A stretch of DNA of 64,000 nt from Microvirga sp. VF16 (GCF_016864375.1 NZ_CP069355.1:682001-746000), one strand, 5' to 3'; positions 1 to 8,962 are shown, numbered from the stretch's first letter. The notes: generated by a model not told the origin, from the sequence alone. Numbers and translations: made by a program.

Positions 1-284
1 GGCAGGAAATGGCTGACCACAAACGTGAGATCATCGAGCGGGAAGCCGGTGGCCTGCCGAAGGGCGCAGACGATGGCGCGCTCCTCGTCCGTGGCTTTCC
101 AGGGCAGCTTGTGCGGCCGGCTGGAACGATCCTAGCGGTCCTCAGCCCCGCGCTTGCGCCATTAGCGAATGGTCTCAGTGCTCACGCCGAAGCGTTTGGC
201 CAACACGCCCGTGGGCTCAGGCGAGCGCGCGATCTCGATGCGGACAGCTGGGGTGGTGCGGGCTTGCGGGTGGATGGACAGCAT
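1..284 (-). pseudogene. IS481-family transposase, N-terminal part with two nonsense codons
   Basis: Read on the minus strand from the ATG at 284, the translation starts MLSIHPQARTTPAV and continues through a helix-turn-helix (PTGVLAKRFGVSTETIR) typical of IS481-family transposases. In-frame stops lie at 162-164 (TAA, where a Lys codon is expected before WRKRG) and 132-134 (TAG). Similarity continues past both stops to VVSHFLP, where the window ends. The integrase core would lie outside the window. It is a decayed copy and cannot make full-length protein without readthrough. Confidence 0.75.
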
Positions 285-393
285 CACGTCCTCCTGCGGT
301 AAGGAGTTCGGCGTCGCAGGCCGTCAAAGCGCCAGGCGTAGTCCTCAATCGCGCAACGCACCTGATCCCAACAACGTTCCGCTACCAAACAGC

Positions 394-1079
394 TTAGCCT
401 GTGACGACACACTGCGCCCAGCGAAAACCGATCTCGTTGAAGTAGAGATCCGCGAGATGCGGGCTGATGTTGTGGAACACACCCGGGACTGTGCGGTGGA
501 TCCGGTCATTGAAGCCTTCCGCCGAGTTGGTGTGAACCGGGCCACGCGCAAATTCGCGAGCCTTATAGTGGACGATAGGCGTCCCGCCGCGGCTTGCCAC
601 CCAGATACAAGCTATCGATCTCGACCACCCCATCAAGGGCTTTCTCCCGCCATCAGGCGAAGAGCATGGCCCATACGCCAAGCCGTCGGCTGGCTGACGC
701 CGAGTGCTTCCGTCAGGCGGATGGAGGAGATACCCTTGTCCGACTGCAACATCAGCCATAGGTCTGCCAACCAAGTCCGCAAGGGCAGCTTTGTGGCATG
801 TAGAGATGTGCGGGTGGTGACGGTGAACTGAAACCGGCAGGTGCCGCTCGAGCATTGGTAGAGTCTGGACCGTGCTCGCTTCCCGTTCTCCCGACATGCC
901 AGGGTGATGGACCGCCGATAGTCGCAGGCCAGACAAATCCGCCCCGTGGGCCGGACCATGGCTTCGAGCGGATGCCGACAATGGTCTTCATTCTGGAAAG
1001 CTCGGACCACATCCGATACGGTGGTGATGCTCGCTAGCGCCTCGCGTACGAGCAAATCCATACTGACCTCCCGATCCAC
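394..1079 (-). pseudogene. IS1595-family (ISXO2-like) transposase remnant
   Basis: The first about 148 codons (from 1079) encode a zinc-ribbon type N-terminus (CRHPLEAM, CLACDYRR, YQCSSGTCRFQF) and a helix-turn-helix (SIRLTEALGVSQPTAWRMGH), as in IS1595-family transposases. Two changes of frame follow near 655-645. The DDE-domain start (GVVEIDSLYLGGK) is in one frame, and the C-terminal motif VHTNSAEGFNDRIHR with SPHLADLYFNEIGFRW is in another. The middle of the catalytic domain is missing, so an internal deletion plus frameshifts inactivated it. The reading ends at a TAA at 394-396. Confidence 0.8.
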
Positions 1080-1603
1080 GGTCGATCACCACATCGGAAT
1101 CTCACGCCGCGGCCTAGGTGCGAAGGAACAGCTGTCTTTGGTGGACAATGCCGGAGATCGCCACCGACGGTCCGGGTTTTGCCACGGACGAGCCGATGGA
1201 TACGCTCGGCGAGACGCTGTCTCTGCCGCCATTCTTGGAAGGCTCGCGTAAGCAGATTGAGGCCGGCCTGCCGCCGGCTTGATCTTACGGAATCCGGTCA
1301 CACCAGCAATCAACCCAAATAAATCTCAGCGGCTGTCTTGCCGCTGAACACGCACCCAGCCGAACGTCCGCCTGATGTTGTTAAGACAAAACAATACCAT
1401 TGTTCCTCGCTTGCAAACCGCGAAGGTGCGCGCTAAACCAAGGCCAACATCAAGAGTTGGACTGACGTCCAACGCCAACCTGCTGACCGAGCAAGGTGGC
1501 GCTTCCGCCAGGAAGGATGTGGCCGAACCGGCAACCAAACGGGATCTAAGCCACTGCGTCAGTCCGCTCACAGGTTTGGAGTGGAGTGATGCAAGGGGAC
1601 AGT
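1080..1603. other. Intergenic, nothing recognised
   Basis: Short open frames exist on both strands but none has a convincing ribosome binding site or a recognisable motif. This is probably debris between insertion-sequence remnants. Confidence 0.4.
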
Positions 1604-2017
1604 ATGACCGAGCTGCCGCTGGTGACCGGACCTTTCGATGCGGTCTGTTACGTGGGCTCCTGTCAATGGAAGAGACGCTTCAGCCGATCTGAGTGGTCGC
1701 ATATCTACATCGTCGCCCATCGCGGGTCGCAGAACGAGCATGGAAAACAGAACAGGGCTTGGACACACGTCTATCGGATTGCCCACGACACCCGGACACG
1801 GCGGCCGGTGGTTTATCTCGAGGCGGTGCAGCAGAGCGATTGCATGGCCCAAGGACTCGCCAAGGCCCGACAGCTCATCGAGAGCTTCAGCGAACCTTCC
1901 TCTTGGGCGCAAGACACTCTGAGTTCTATCGACATAGATAAAGCCGCTGCGGTACGAACGCTGAGTTCGGGTGTTGGCTACGACAGGAGTTCCCAAGGAT
2001 CCGGTGGGGTTGTCTAA
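1604..2017 (+). CDS. Hypothetical protein
   Basis: This is an open frame of 137 codons from the ATG at 1604 (MTELPLVTGPFDAVCYVG). That start is preferred over the GTG six codons upstream because an AAGGGGA sequence lies at 1593-1599, correctly spaced. The product is soluble, rich in Trp, Tyr and Arg in its first half (WKRRFSRSEWSHIYIVAHRG), with no membrane segment and no family that I recognise. It sits alone between mobile-element remnants. It may be a real small gene or a chance frame. The ribosome binding site is the main support. Confidence 0.4.
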   Translation: MTELPLVTGPFDAVCYVGSCQWKRRFSRSEWSHIYIVAHRGSQNEHGKQNRAWTHVYRIAHDTRTRRPVVYLEAVQQSDCMAQGLAKARQLIESFSEPSSWAQDTLSSIDIDKAAAVRTLSSGVGYDRSSQGSGGVV

Positions 2018-2606
2018 TCGCGGGCCACTTTGCAAGTTTTTCCCAACAACTCACCCGCTCGGCCTATGATGGAGAGCATGAGGAAATGTCGGGCAACACT
2101 GTCGCCTGCGGTCTCGGCTCGACGTGCACGGCCGTCGAATGGGCTTAATCGCCGCCTTCTGGAAGGCTCCTCTCTCACTGGCTGCCCTACAGATCCTTAT
2201 GCTCCCACTGTGAGGTGCTTGGGCCTGCCCTGAGTCAAGGTTATGCGGGCCGGCTCCTGCAATTGCGAATTGCCTTCGGGGATGAAGCGAGTGGTGCATC
2301 CCCGGCAGCCGAATCCTCTCGCATCCAGCAAGAGAGTAGAGGCGCTCCAAGTTTGATCCTCGGCAACATCGAGCGCTTGTAGACCCGCCGATGTGCCGTC
2401 TCACGTATCCGTTTCCCCTACGCCCGATGCAACCGACTTCCACCGGACAGGCTCATTTGTTCGTGCAGAAGTGTGAGCCGCCGCACAGCGGCAGGCCCGA
2501 CAAGTGATCTTGGGTGTCACTAACCCCAGGCCGCCACCTCACGCTCAGTTATTGGCGCAAAGCTGGCGACATGGCTTCGGCCCGTTGCGCAATCGAAGGA
2601 GGCGGT
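2018..2606. other. Intergenic, nothing recognised
   Basis: Only unsupported short frames are seen here. No clear promoter, terminator or repeat was found. Confidence 0.4.
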
Positions 2607-2818
2607 ATGACAGGCAGAAAATTTCTAACCCCGGACGAAGTGGCGGAACGCTACCGCGGCGGCGTGTCGGTGGGAACGCTCAGAAACTGGCGCGCGATGA
2701 GGATCGGTCCATCGTTTGTGAAAATCGGGAAAGCCATGCTGTCCCCGTCGAGGAGCTTGATGCGTGGGATGACAAGAATAGAGTGCAGTGTCGTGCGTCA
2801 AAGCGCCTCGCCGAGTAA
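2607..2818 (+). pseudogene. Small excisionase-like HTH protein, frameshifted
   Basis: An excellent ribosome binding site (AAGGAGG at 2597-2603) precedes the ATG at 2607. The product begins MTGRKFLTPDEVAERY and contains a MerR/excisionase-type helix-turn-helix with GTLRNWRAMRIGPSFVKIGKA. Around 2739-2747 the expected continuation (VEELDAW) jumps to the next frame and runs VPVEELDAWDDKNRVQ to a stop at 2818. The shift fits loss of one base in the codon before CCC GTC GAG. Undamaged, it would be a DNA-binding protein of about 70 residues of the kind found beside integrases or in small mobile modules. No integrase is adjacent here. Confidence 0.6.
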
Positions 2819-2991
2819 ACAGGTGATCCAGCGTGATGATCACGATCGGGCATTTTGAACATACCCCAATGCCCGCCACTAGCTCTGGCCAAACCGCTAA
2901 ATTTTGGTTTGATATCCGCGCATTAGGTAATTGATTCGCGTGGTTCCACATCACCATGCGGATCACAGTCCTGCGCCAGTTTGCCTAAGGC

Positions 2992-3459
2992 TTGGTGCAC
3001 CACGACAAGGACGCCGGGATGGCGGCTCTCGATGAACTGCGTCGGATCAAGTGGTTCCTGTGGCAGGGCAGCACCCATCGAGCCAGCGAGGTCATTGATA
3101 ATCTGCTGCTCGATCTCGAAGCCCTCGATAGTCGCTATCCCAACCTGCGCAAGTTCAGAACGGCTATGCGGGAGTCCCAAGCCTACATCGCCAGCTACGA
3201 GGCCAGCCTGATCAACTATGGCGAGCGCTACCGCTCTGGTGAGCGGATCTCCTCGGCTTTTGTCGAGGCAACGGTGAATGCGGTCGTCAGCAAGCGCTTT
3301 GCCAAGAAGCAGCAGATGCAGTGGAGCCGACGCGGGGCTCATCTGCTCCTGCAGACGCGAATCAGGACCCTGGATGGTTCGCTACGTGCCGCATTCGAGC
3401 ACTGGTACCCCGGTATGATGAACGACAATAACAGGGATCAGAGTCGAGCAGCCGCCTAA
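2992..3459 (+). pseudogene. ISKra4-family transposase, C-terminal fragment
   Basis: The 155-codon frame carries the conserved C-terminal portion of ISKra4-family transposases: a region starting IKWFLWQGSTHRA, then LINYGERYRSGERISSAFVE, AVVSKRFAKKQQMQWSRRGA and HLLLQTRIRTLDG, ending shortly after FEHWYPGM. An in-frame stop lies just before the segment and the N-terminal two thirds are absent, so this is a truncated remnant. It is another sign that the left flank of the phosphonate island is a landing zone for mobile elements. Confidence 0.75.
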
Positions 3460-3966
3460 CTGCCCCACAACCCCTCGTGCTCTCCGAGTCCGGTGAGCTG
3501 GTCCTGTGTCAACGGCGCGATCAATGCATCGGCGCCAGGCGACGGCAGGATGAATTTCCGCCCCGCAACGTGTCCATCAGGACGGCGACGATCGGAAAAC
3601 CGCGATCGGTCGATTGTGCTGCCCTGGCGGCAAGGTTGACCATCATCGGCATATCATCGCGAGCGGAACCCTCAGGCCGCGCAGCGCAGCGAGCTCCAGC
3701 AGGCCCGATTGCGGGCCCCGCGCCTGGCAAGCGCCAATTCAAGCTCCTTAGGATCGAGCGTATCGTGCCGAATGAGCCCGTCACCGTCCGAATGGATGCC
3801 AAATAGCAGTTGCCGTTCGTCGGTCAGCAGACAGCTAGCCATCCGATCCTTTCTCCCGGTACGCGCGATACCTGCCTTGCGGAAGCTGTCATGCTCGGCC
3901 GTGGGCCAGGAAATAGCGCAGATGGCAGAGATCGAAAGGGCGCGCGCCTACAGCATGGGGCATACC
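3460..3966. other. Intergenic 3' of phnN, one small possible gene
   Basis: This stretch lies downstream of the minus-strand phn operon. Apart from the small frame at 3672-3842 I see no gene, and no clear rho-independent terminator. Confidence 0.4.
3672..3842 (-). CDS. Possible 56-residue protein of unknown function
   Basis: A small frame starts at the ATG at 3842 behind a GAGAAAGGA Shine-Dalgarno-like stretch. The product starts MASCLLTDERQLLFGI and has an acidic, hydrophilic middle (HSDGDGLIRHDTLDPKELE) followed by an Arg/Ala-rich tail with two Cys. It lies about 120 bp downstream of phnN in the same direction. No family is recognised. It could be the start of a larger gene broken by the neighbouring rearrangement, or a chance frame. 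Confidence 0.3.
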   Translation of the reverse strand: MASCLLTDERQLLFGIHSDGDGLIRHDTLDPKELELALARRGARNRACWSSLRCAA

Positions 3967-4539
3967 TTAATTGGCCGTGCCGGCTTGTGCGATGAGCACA
4001 GCGAGAAGGCACTCGCCGGCAATCTCGGGTGAAGCTAAATTGTCCATCCGCAGCACATCGTCACCTTCGACGCTCTGCTGGTCATTGCGGGCAAGACGCT
4101 GCCGGATGCTCTCCGGGTCTTCGCGTCCCCGCCCGGCCAAGCGGTGCGCGAGGATGTCCACAGGCGCGGTCACGTTGACGACAAGCAGTTGCGGGTAATG
4201 CCGACGCGCTTCGGGCAGCATGGCCCGCGAGCCGTTGGCGACGACGACATCACCGCTTTCGAGCCACGCGTTGATTTCCGAGGGGATACCGTAGGACAGG
4301 CCGTGCGCCCGCCAGTGAAGGGCAAATCGGCCTTCGTGAGCCAGCCGCTCGAATTCACTTGGTTCGACGGGTTCGTGATCCTCGCCGGCCCCTGCCGGAC
4401 GGCTGATGATCCGCCGCACGAAGTGAATGCGCGGATCGGTCCGAAGCCGATGGCGGGCATAATCGATGAGGGTATCCTTGCCCGCCCCGCTCGGACCGAC
4501 GACAAGGACAAGACGGCCACGCAATTCCCGTGTCATCAA
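3967..4539 (-). CDS. phnN: Ribose 1,5-bisphosphate phosphokinase PhnN
   Basis: PhnN phosphorylates ribose 1,5-bisphosphate with ATP to give PRPP, the last step that returns the ribose carrier of the C-P lyase pathway to nucleotide metabolism. The 190-residue cytoplasmic protein has the P-loop GPSGAGKDTL near residues 15-24 and a guanylate-kinase-like fold pattern. Its length is close to the usual 185. The ATG overlaps the end of the 2H-phosphoesterase gene by 4 bp (ATGA), so it is translationally coupled and is the last gene of the phn operon. Its presence means the pathway can proceed through ribose 1,5-bisphosphate. Confidence 0.92.
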   Translation of the reverse strand: MMTRELRGRLVLVVGPSGAGKDTLIDYARHRLRTDPRIHFVRRIISRPAGAGEDHEPVEPSEFERLAHEGRFALHWRAHGLSYGIPSEINAWLESGDVVVANGSRAMLPEARRHYPQLLVVNVTAPVDILAHRLAGRGREDPESIRQRLARNDQQSVEGDDVLRMDNLASPEIAGECLLAVLIAQAGTAN

Positions 4540-5291
4540 ACCGCCGTCCTGAGAGCGGTCCCGGTCTTCAGCGCGAACTGCGAGCGGACAACAAAATCGG
4601 CGTTGCGGTGTTCCTGCACGAACAGGGACAGGGCGTCGATGTGATAGTCTTCAGACAGATGCGGCTCGAAGATCTGCTCCAGACGGGACCGCATTGTCGC
4701 GCGCTCTTCTTCCGGGATACGATTGGTCAGGGTCATGTGGAAGCGAAACCGGTCGAAGACATAAGGGTAGCCCCAGGAGACGAGGTTGGTCATCTCAACT
4801 TCGTCGAGCTGGCGGCTCATGCGCCGCTTGAAGTCGTCTTCACTAATTGGCGCCCGGAATTGATCGAATTCCTCAACGACGCGCGCGGCAACGCCCCGCA
4901 GTGACGGAAAGGGCTGGACCGGAACCAGCGCGAAGAAGCCACCGAGCAGATCGATCCGTAAGGGACCGATCAGGCAGGCCGGCATCTTCGCGGCAAAGCC
5001 GCGCAGCGTCTGTTCGAGCGCTTCGACGGAGGTTCCTTCCTTCAGTCGGAACGGCGCCTTGATCGTCGCGTGGAATCCGTAGCGCCGGGGTCCCGATATC
5101 AGCGCCGGCTCACCGACATTGGCGGTGCTTGTCCCCGTCGCGAGAGCATCTCGCCCCAGCCACGTCGTTGCCGCCGCCGTCAAGGGGTGTTCCGGCGCCG
5201 GCGTGTAGTAGATGGCATAGCGGGGCTCATCCGCCGCTTTGAGTATCGTTGCGGCGGCACGTCCCGATTTCGAATGTTCGAGGTTATTCAC
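4536..5291 (-). CDS. 2H-phosphoesterase-family phosphonate metabolism protein (DUF1045)
   Basis: This 251-residue protein carries the two His-x-Thr motifs that define 2H phosphoesterases: FHATIK (His74) and FHMTL (His185). The family is regularly encoded beside C-P lyase genes and annotated as a putative phosphonate metabolism protein. No phnP is present in the window, and PhnP is the enzyme that opens the 5-phosphoribosyl 1,2-cyclic phosphate made by C-P lyase. A 2H enzyme could do that ring opening; this is inference from chemistry and position. It starts at a GTG at 5291, overlapping the stop of phnM (ATGTGA), and ends overlapping phnN. Confidence 0.82.
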   Translation of the reverse strand: MNNLEHSKSGRAAATILKAADEPRYAIYYTPAPEHPLTAAATTWLGRDALATGTSTANVGEPALISGPRRYGFHATIKAPFRLKEGTSVEALEQTLRGFAAKMPACLIGPLRIDLLGGFFALVPVQPFPSLRGVAARVVEEFDQFRAPISEDDFKRRMSRQLDEVEMTNLVSWGYPYVFDRFRFHMTLTNRIPEEERATMRSRLEQIFEPHLSEDYHIDALSLFVQEHRNADFVVRSQFALKTGTALRTAV

Positions 5292-6481
5292 ATCGCCACC
5301 TCTTTCAGGCGGCTGCGGCTTGCCGCGGACCTTCCCTGGTCCGCCAGTGTTCCGTCCGACCAGATCAACCTGCCACCACGTAGCGTCGCGCGCAAGCGCG
5401 GCATGCGACCACGGTCGGCAATGAGGAGATCGGCCCGCAGCCCCTTGGCGATCTGACCGCGGTCTTCGAGACCCAGCGCCTTCGCGGGATTAGCACTTGC
5501 GAGCGCTACGGAAGCTGAAAGTTCGCCTTTGCCGCGATCCGCAAGTGCAATGACGGCCGGCAATATCGCCGAAGGGTGATAGTCGCTGGCAAGAATATCG
5601 AGCATGCCGGCGTCGTAGGCTTCGCGCGCCGACAGGTTTCCGGAATAGGACAATCCACGAAGCGCGTTGGGAGCCCCCATGGCGGTCGCAAGACCAAGGC
5701 GTTTTGCCTCGGCGGCCGCCTCGATCGTGATCGGGAATTCGCTGATCACCGCACCTAGGCTGTGAAGCAATGCGACTTTCTCGATGCTGTCATCGTCATG
5801 GGAGGCGATGACGATGCCGCGGCTCTTGGCCAGTTCGGCAAGGCCAGTCACGATATGCAGGGCATCGGCCTGCCCGTCGGCCATTCTCTGCCTGACCAAT
5901 TCGGCCGCCGAAGCCTCGTCGATCTTCCGCTCTCTTGCCAAATGCGCCACATGCTTTTCGATGTCACGGTATTGGCCTTGTCCGGGCGTGTGGTCCATCA
6001 AGGAAATCAGGCCCAGCGCGCCGCCCGCCATCAGTTTCTGAGCGATCGTGAGCGCGGTCGGCAACGTCACCTCGAAACGGGCATGCACGCGGTGATCGAT
6101 CAGCAGATCATCCCGCATGGCCGTGAGCGCCTCGATCATGGCGGTCGTATGCTCGACGGAGCGGACACGGCCGTAAGTCACAGGCTCAAACGACAACGCC
6201 GCAAATGCCGTGGTGACGCCGCAGGAGGCGAGTTTCTTGTCGAGGTCGTAGATACCGAGTTCCAGCGGCATACGTACGTTGGTGCGCGGTTCGACCTCCT
6301 TTTCGATCATGTCGCCGTGCAGGTCGACGAAGCCGGGAAGCAAGAGGCGGCCTTGACCGTCGATATCGGCCTTGTCGACCGGGGTATCGCGAATGTCAGC
6401 GATCAGCCCGTCGTCTACCCGGATCGCGCCCCGCTCAATCACACGATCCGGCAAGACGATCTCGAAATTACTGAGCCACAT
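5288..6481 (-). CDS. phnM: Alpha-D-ribose 1-methylphosphonate 5-triphosphate diphosphatase PhnM
   Basis: PhnM removes pyrophosphate from the 5-triphosphate of ribose 1-alkylphosphonate, giving the 5-phosphate substrate of PhnJ. The 397-residue protein is an amidohydrolase-fold metal enzyme. Metal-site motifs are visible: FVDLHGDMIEKEVEPR near residue 55, a His-rich HVAHL, SHDDDS and SDYHPSA. Length agrees with the family (about 380-400). It overlaps phnL by 14 bp upstream and the 2H-phosphoesterase gene by 3 bp downstream, so it belongs to one tightly packed operon. Confidence 0.93.
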   Translation of the reverse strand: MWLSNFEIVLPDRVIERGAIRVDDGLIADIRDTPVDKADIDGQGRLLLPGFVDLHGDMIEKEVEPRTNVRMPLELGIYDLDKKLASCGVTTAFAALSFEPVTYGRVRSVEHTTAMIEALTAMRDDLLIDHRVHARFEVTLPTALTIAQKLMAGGALGLISLMDHTPGQGQYRDIEKHVAHLARERKIDEASAAELVRQRMADGQADALHIVTGLAELAKSRGIVIASHDDDSIEKVALLHSLGAVISEFPITIEAAAEAKRLGLATAMGAPNALRGLSYSGNLSAREAYDAGMLDILASDYHPSAILPAVIALADRGKGELSASVALASANPAKALGLEDRGQIAKGLRADLLIADRGRMPRLRATLRGGRLIWSDGTLADQGRSAASRSRLKEVAM

Positions 6482-7214
6482 GGTCTGCGCCGTCCTCGAT
6501 CTTGATGGCCTTCAGATGGATTTCCCGGTCGATCAGGTGTTCGACATCTTCCGGGTGGTGGAAGACGCCGATCATGGCGACACCGGATGCCTTGAGCTGA
6601 CCGAGACGTTCGACCAGCGCCTTGCGGGCGTCGCGATCGAGCGAGGCGGTCGGCTCGTCGAGAAGCAGAAGGCGTTGCGGCAGGATCAGAGCACGGGCGA
6701 GATTGACCTTCTGCTGCTCGCCGCCGGAGAAGGTCGACGGATAGGCAGCCCAGAGCTGCTTCTTGACCCCGAAGGCAGAAAGCCAGCGCCGTGCCTCGAC
6801 CAGGGACTCTGCATGCGGCGTGCCGGCGAGCCTGAGCGGCTCAGCGACAAGTTCTTCGGCCGCGACCCGGGGCCGGGCATTGAGGAACTGGGTGACGAAG
6901 CCGATCTCGCGTCGGCGCAGGATAGCGATATCGACATCGGCGGCCGAGGCGAGATCGATAATGCCTTCTTTGGTGTGGTAGGCGACACGGCCCGCGCGCG
7001 GGAGATAGGAGCGGTACAGGGTACGCAGCAGCGTCGACTTGCCGGCGCCGTTTTCACCTTTGAGCAGAATGAACTCGCCTTCGCTGAGTTCGAAGCTGAT
7101 GTCTTCGAAGGCAAACAGCGTGCGTTTGAGATGATGCATCTCGAACTGCTTCGAGAGGCCGTCGACGCTGAGCACCGGTGGCGGCGTCTTGGCAATAGAA
7201 ACCTGCATGTTCAT
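6468..7214 (-). CDS. phnL: C-P lyase core ATP-binding subunit PhnL
   Basis: PhnL is one of two ABC-type ATPases bound to the C-P lyase core; it is needed with PhnG, H and I for ribosyl transfer from ATP to phosphonate. The 248-residue product has Walker A GENGAGKST, signature FSGGEQQK and Walker B LLLLDEPTASLD, and lacks membrane segments. The start at 7214 is chosen because GAAGGGA lies just upstream. A frame open further upstream overlaps phnK heavily and has no such site. It lies 10 bp after phnK and overlaps phnM. Confidence 0.9.
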   Translation of the reverse strand: MNMQVSIAKTPPPVLSVDGLSKQFEMHHLKRTLFAFEDISFELSEGEFILLKGENGAGKSTLLRTLYRSYLPRAGRVAYHTKEGIIDLASAADVDIAILRRREIGFVTQFLNARPRVAAEELVAEPLRLAGTPHAESLVEARRWLSAFGVKKQLWAAYPSTFSGGEQQKVNLARALILPQRLLLLDEPTASLDRDARKALVERLGQLKASGVAMIGVFHHPEDVEHLIDREIHLKAIKIEDGADHVAQ

Positions 7215-7224
7215 ATCGATCCCT

Positions 7225-8052
7225 TCAAAGCTTGGCGTGGACGAGCTGCTGGGTGTAGGCGTGCTGCGGATCCTGGAAGATCTGGTCCGCCAGTCCCTGT
7301 TCGACCACTCGGCCACGCCGCATGACCATGACCCGGTCGGCCATGGTGCGGATAACGCCGAGATCGTGCGAGACCAGCACCATGGTGATCGCCCGCTCGC
7401 GCTGCAGCCGCTTCAGCGTGTCGAGCACAAGCGCCTGGACACTGACGTCGAGGCCGGTCGTCGGCTCATCGAGAAGCAGCACGGCCGGCTCCAGTGCGAT
7501 CGCCTTGGCGAGCTGCACGCGCTGCTGCATGCCGCCAGAGAGTTCGCGCGGCGTCGCGTCCATCCGGGCAGTTGGAAACTCCGACGCGTCGAGAGACTGA
7601 CGCGCCCGTTCGCGCAGTTCCGCGAAGTTGCGCTTTCCGGCTATCAGCAGGCGCTCGGCAACATTGCCGCTGCTCGTATGGTTCATGAGCAGGCCGAGAT
7701 GCGGGTTCTGGTAGACGATGCCGATATGATGGGCACGCAGCATGCGCCGGTGGAAACGGTCGAGCGTAAAGAGGTCTCGATCTTCCTGCCCGGGCAGCGC
7801 CAGAGTATAAGTGCCGGTGTCCGGCGTGTCTTCCAGGTTCATCATGCGCAGCAGCGTCGACTTGCCCGAGCCGGATTCGCCGACGATGCCGAGCACCTCG
7901 CCCGGATAGACGGTGACGTCGACGCCGCCGAGCGCCTTGACATTCCCGAAGGTCTTGGTGATGCCGCGCATGGTCAGCATCGGCTTTGTCAGCATGAGGC
8001 GCGGCGGCTGGCGCTTGATGCCGGCCGGATTGTCCAGATTAAGCGCGCTCAT
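7225..8052 (-). CDS. phnK: C-P lyase core ATP-binding subunit PhnK
   Basis: PhnK is the ABC-type ATPase that docks on PhnJ in the C-P lyase complex. The 275-residue protein shows Walker A GESGSGKST near residue 58, Q-loop, signature LSGGMQQR and Walker B LLLDEPTTGLD. It carries about 20 extra N-terminal residues (SALNLDNPAGIKRQPPR) compared with typical PhnK. It overlaps the end of phnJ by 14 bp, suggesting coupled synthesis with its partner. Sequence resembles DppD-type ATPases, but gene order identifies it as PhnK. Confidence 0.9.
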   Translation of the reverse strand: MSALNLDNPAGIKRQPPRLMLTKPMLTMRGITKTFGNVKALGGVDVTVYPGEVLGIVGESGSGKSTLLRMMNLEDTPDTGTYTLALPGQEDRDLFTLDRFHRRMLRAHHIGIVYQNPHLGLLMNHTSSGNVAERLLIAGKRNFAELRERARQSLDASEFPTARMDATPRELSGGMQQRVQLAKAIALEPAVLLLDEPTTGLDVSVQALVLDTLKRLQRERAITMVLVSHDLGVIRTMADRVMVMRRGRVVEQGLADQIFQDPQHAYTQQLVHAKL

Positions 8053-8962
8053 CAGTCATCCTTCCGTTTTTGTACCAGGTGTCGCCCATCTCCACCGGCT
8101 CGCCTTCCGCCTTGCGAATATGCTTGGCGGCAAAATTGCTGTCGGAGAGTTCGAATTTCGAGGAACCGTCCTCTTGCGGCAGTTCGTTCATGAAGAAGCC
8201 GGTCACATGGCTGCGGTAACAGGTCTTGTCCTGGTGATCCTCGACCCGGTAGGGCACGTCGTCGAAGACCAGAGGCTCGACCTTCGTGTGCGGGGGAACC
8301 GCGTAAAGCCGCTTCTCGCGGCCGGCGGACAGAATGGTCAGGTGGTCCGCCTGGTTGAGCTTTTTGACGTCCCAGCGGGGGATCGGTGACGGCGAGATGA
8401 CATAGCGGCCGTTAACGAGGCTAGGATATTCTGTGTATTGCATGATGCGCCCTGCCTTGACGAGTTGTTCGTAAAGCACGAGCCACATCTGACCGTAATC
8501 GGCGTCGCCATGCATTTCGCGCGCGACCGAGATATCCGACTGGACGGTGCGCAAAGGTTCGGGATCGGGCACCTGCAGCACGAGCACCTGATCATCACGG
8601 AGTTTTTCCTCCGGAATGCGGTGGCGCGACTGGATGATCGTTGCCTTCGTCGTATCTTCCGTCTCGACGGCACCGCCGACACGGCCGAAGAACTTGCGGA
8701 TGCTGCAGGCATTGACGGAATCGTCCGCCCCCTGGTCGATGACCTTGATGACTGCAGTCGGCTTCAGGAGGGTTAGAGTCACCTGCAATCCGCCGGTCCC
8801 CCAGCCGCGTGCCATCGGAACCTCGCGGCTGGCATAGGGCACCTGATAGCCCGGAATGGCGATGGCCTTCAAAATGCGGCGGCGCAGTTCACGCTTGGCC
8901 GATTCATCGAGGAAGCCGTAGTTGAAGGCCGCCCAGGGCCTGGTCAGTTCCTGAAGTTTCAC
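8039..8962 (-). CDS. phnJ: PhnJ, C-P lyase radical subunit, variant lacking three of four active-site cysteines
   Basis: The fold-defining blocks of PhnJ are present: AIPGYQVPYASREVPMARGW with the glycyl-radical glycine (Gly38), VIDQGADDS, the RHRIPE histidine motif, SPSPIPRWD and GREKRLYAVPPHTKV. In the Escherichia coli enzyme, CxxC (241, 244), Cys266 and Cys272 supply the 4Fe-4S ligands and the catalytic thiyl. Here only the first Cys (248) remains. The other positions are Ser251, Leu272 and Ala278 (KTCYRSHV ... FELSDSNFAAKH). The frame is intact on both sides, and a C-terminal extension follows (EGEPVEMGDTWYKNG; 307 residues against about 281), so this is not a sequencing frameshift. It overlaps phnI by 4 bp and phnK by 14 bp. 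Either the enzyme uses a different chemistry or the lyase is inactive. Confidence 0.88.
   Translation of the reverse strand: MKLQELTRPWAAFNYGFLDESAKRELRRRILKAIAIPGYQVPYASREVPMARGWGTGGLQVTLTLLKPTAVIKVIDQGADDSVNACSIRKFFGRVGGAVETEDTTKATIIQSRHRIPEEKLRDDQVLVLQVPDPEPLRTVQSDISVAREMHGDADYGQMWLVLYEQLVKAGRIMQYTEYPSLVNGRYVISPSPIPRWDVKKLNQADHLTILSAGREKRLYAVPPHTKVEPLVFDDVPYRVEDHQDKTCYRSHVTGFFMNELPQEDGSSKFELSDSNFAAKHIRKAEGEPVEMGDTWYKNGRMTDERA

Noticed and set aside
5762..7325. Long plus-strand frames opposite phnM and phnL
   Set aside because: They mirror well-supported phn genes and contain no recognisable domain.
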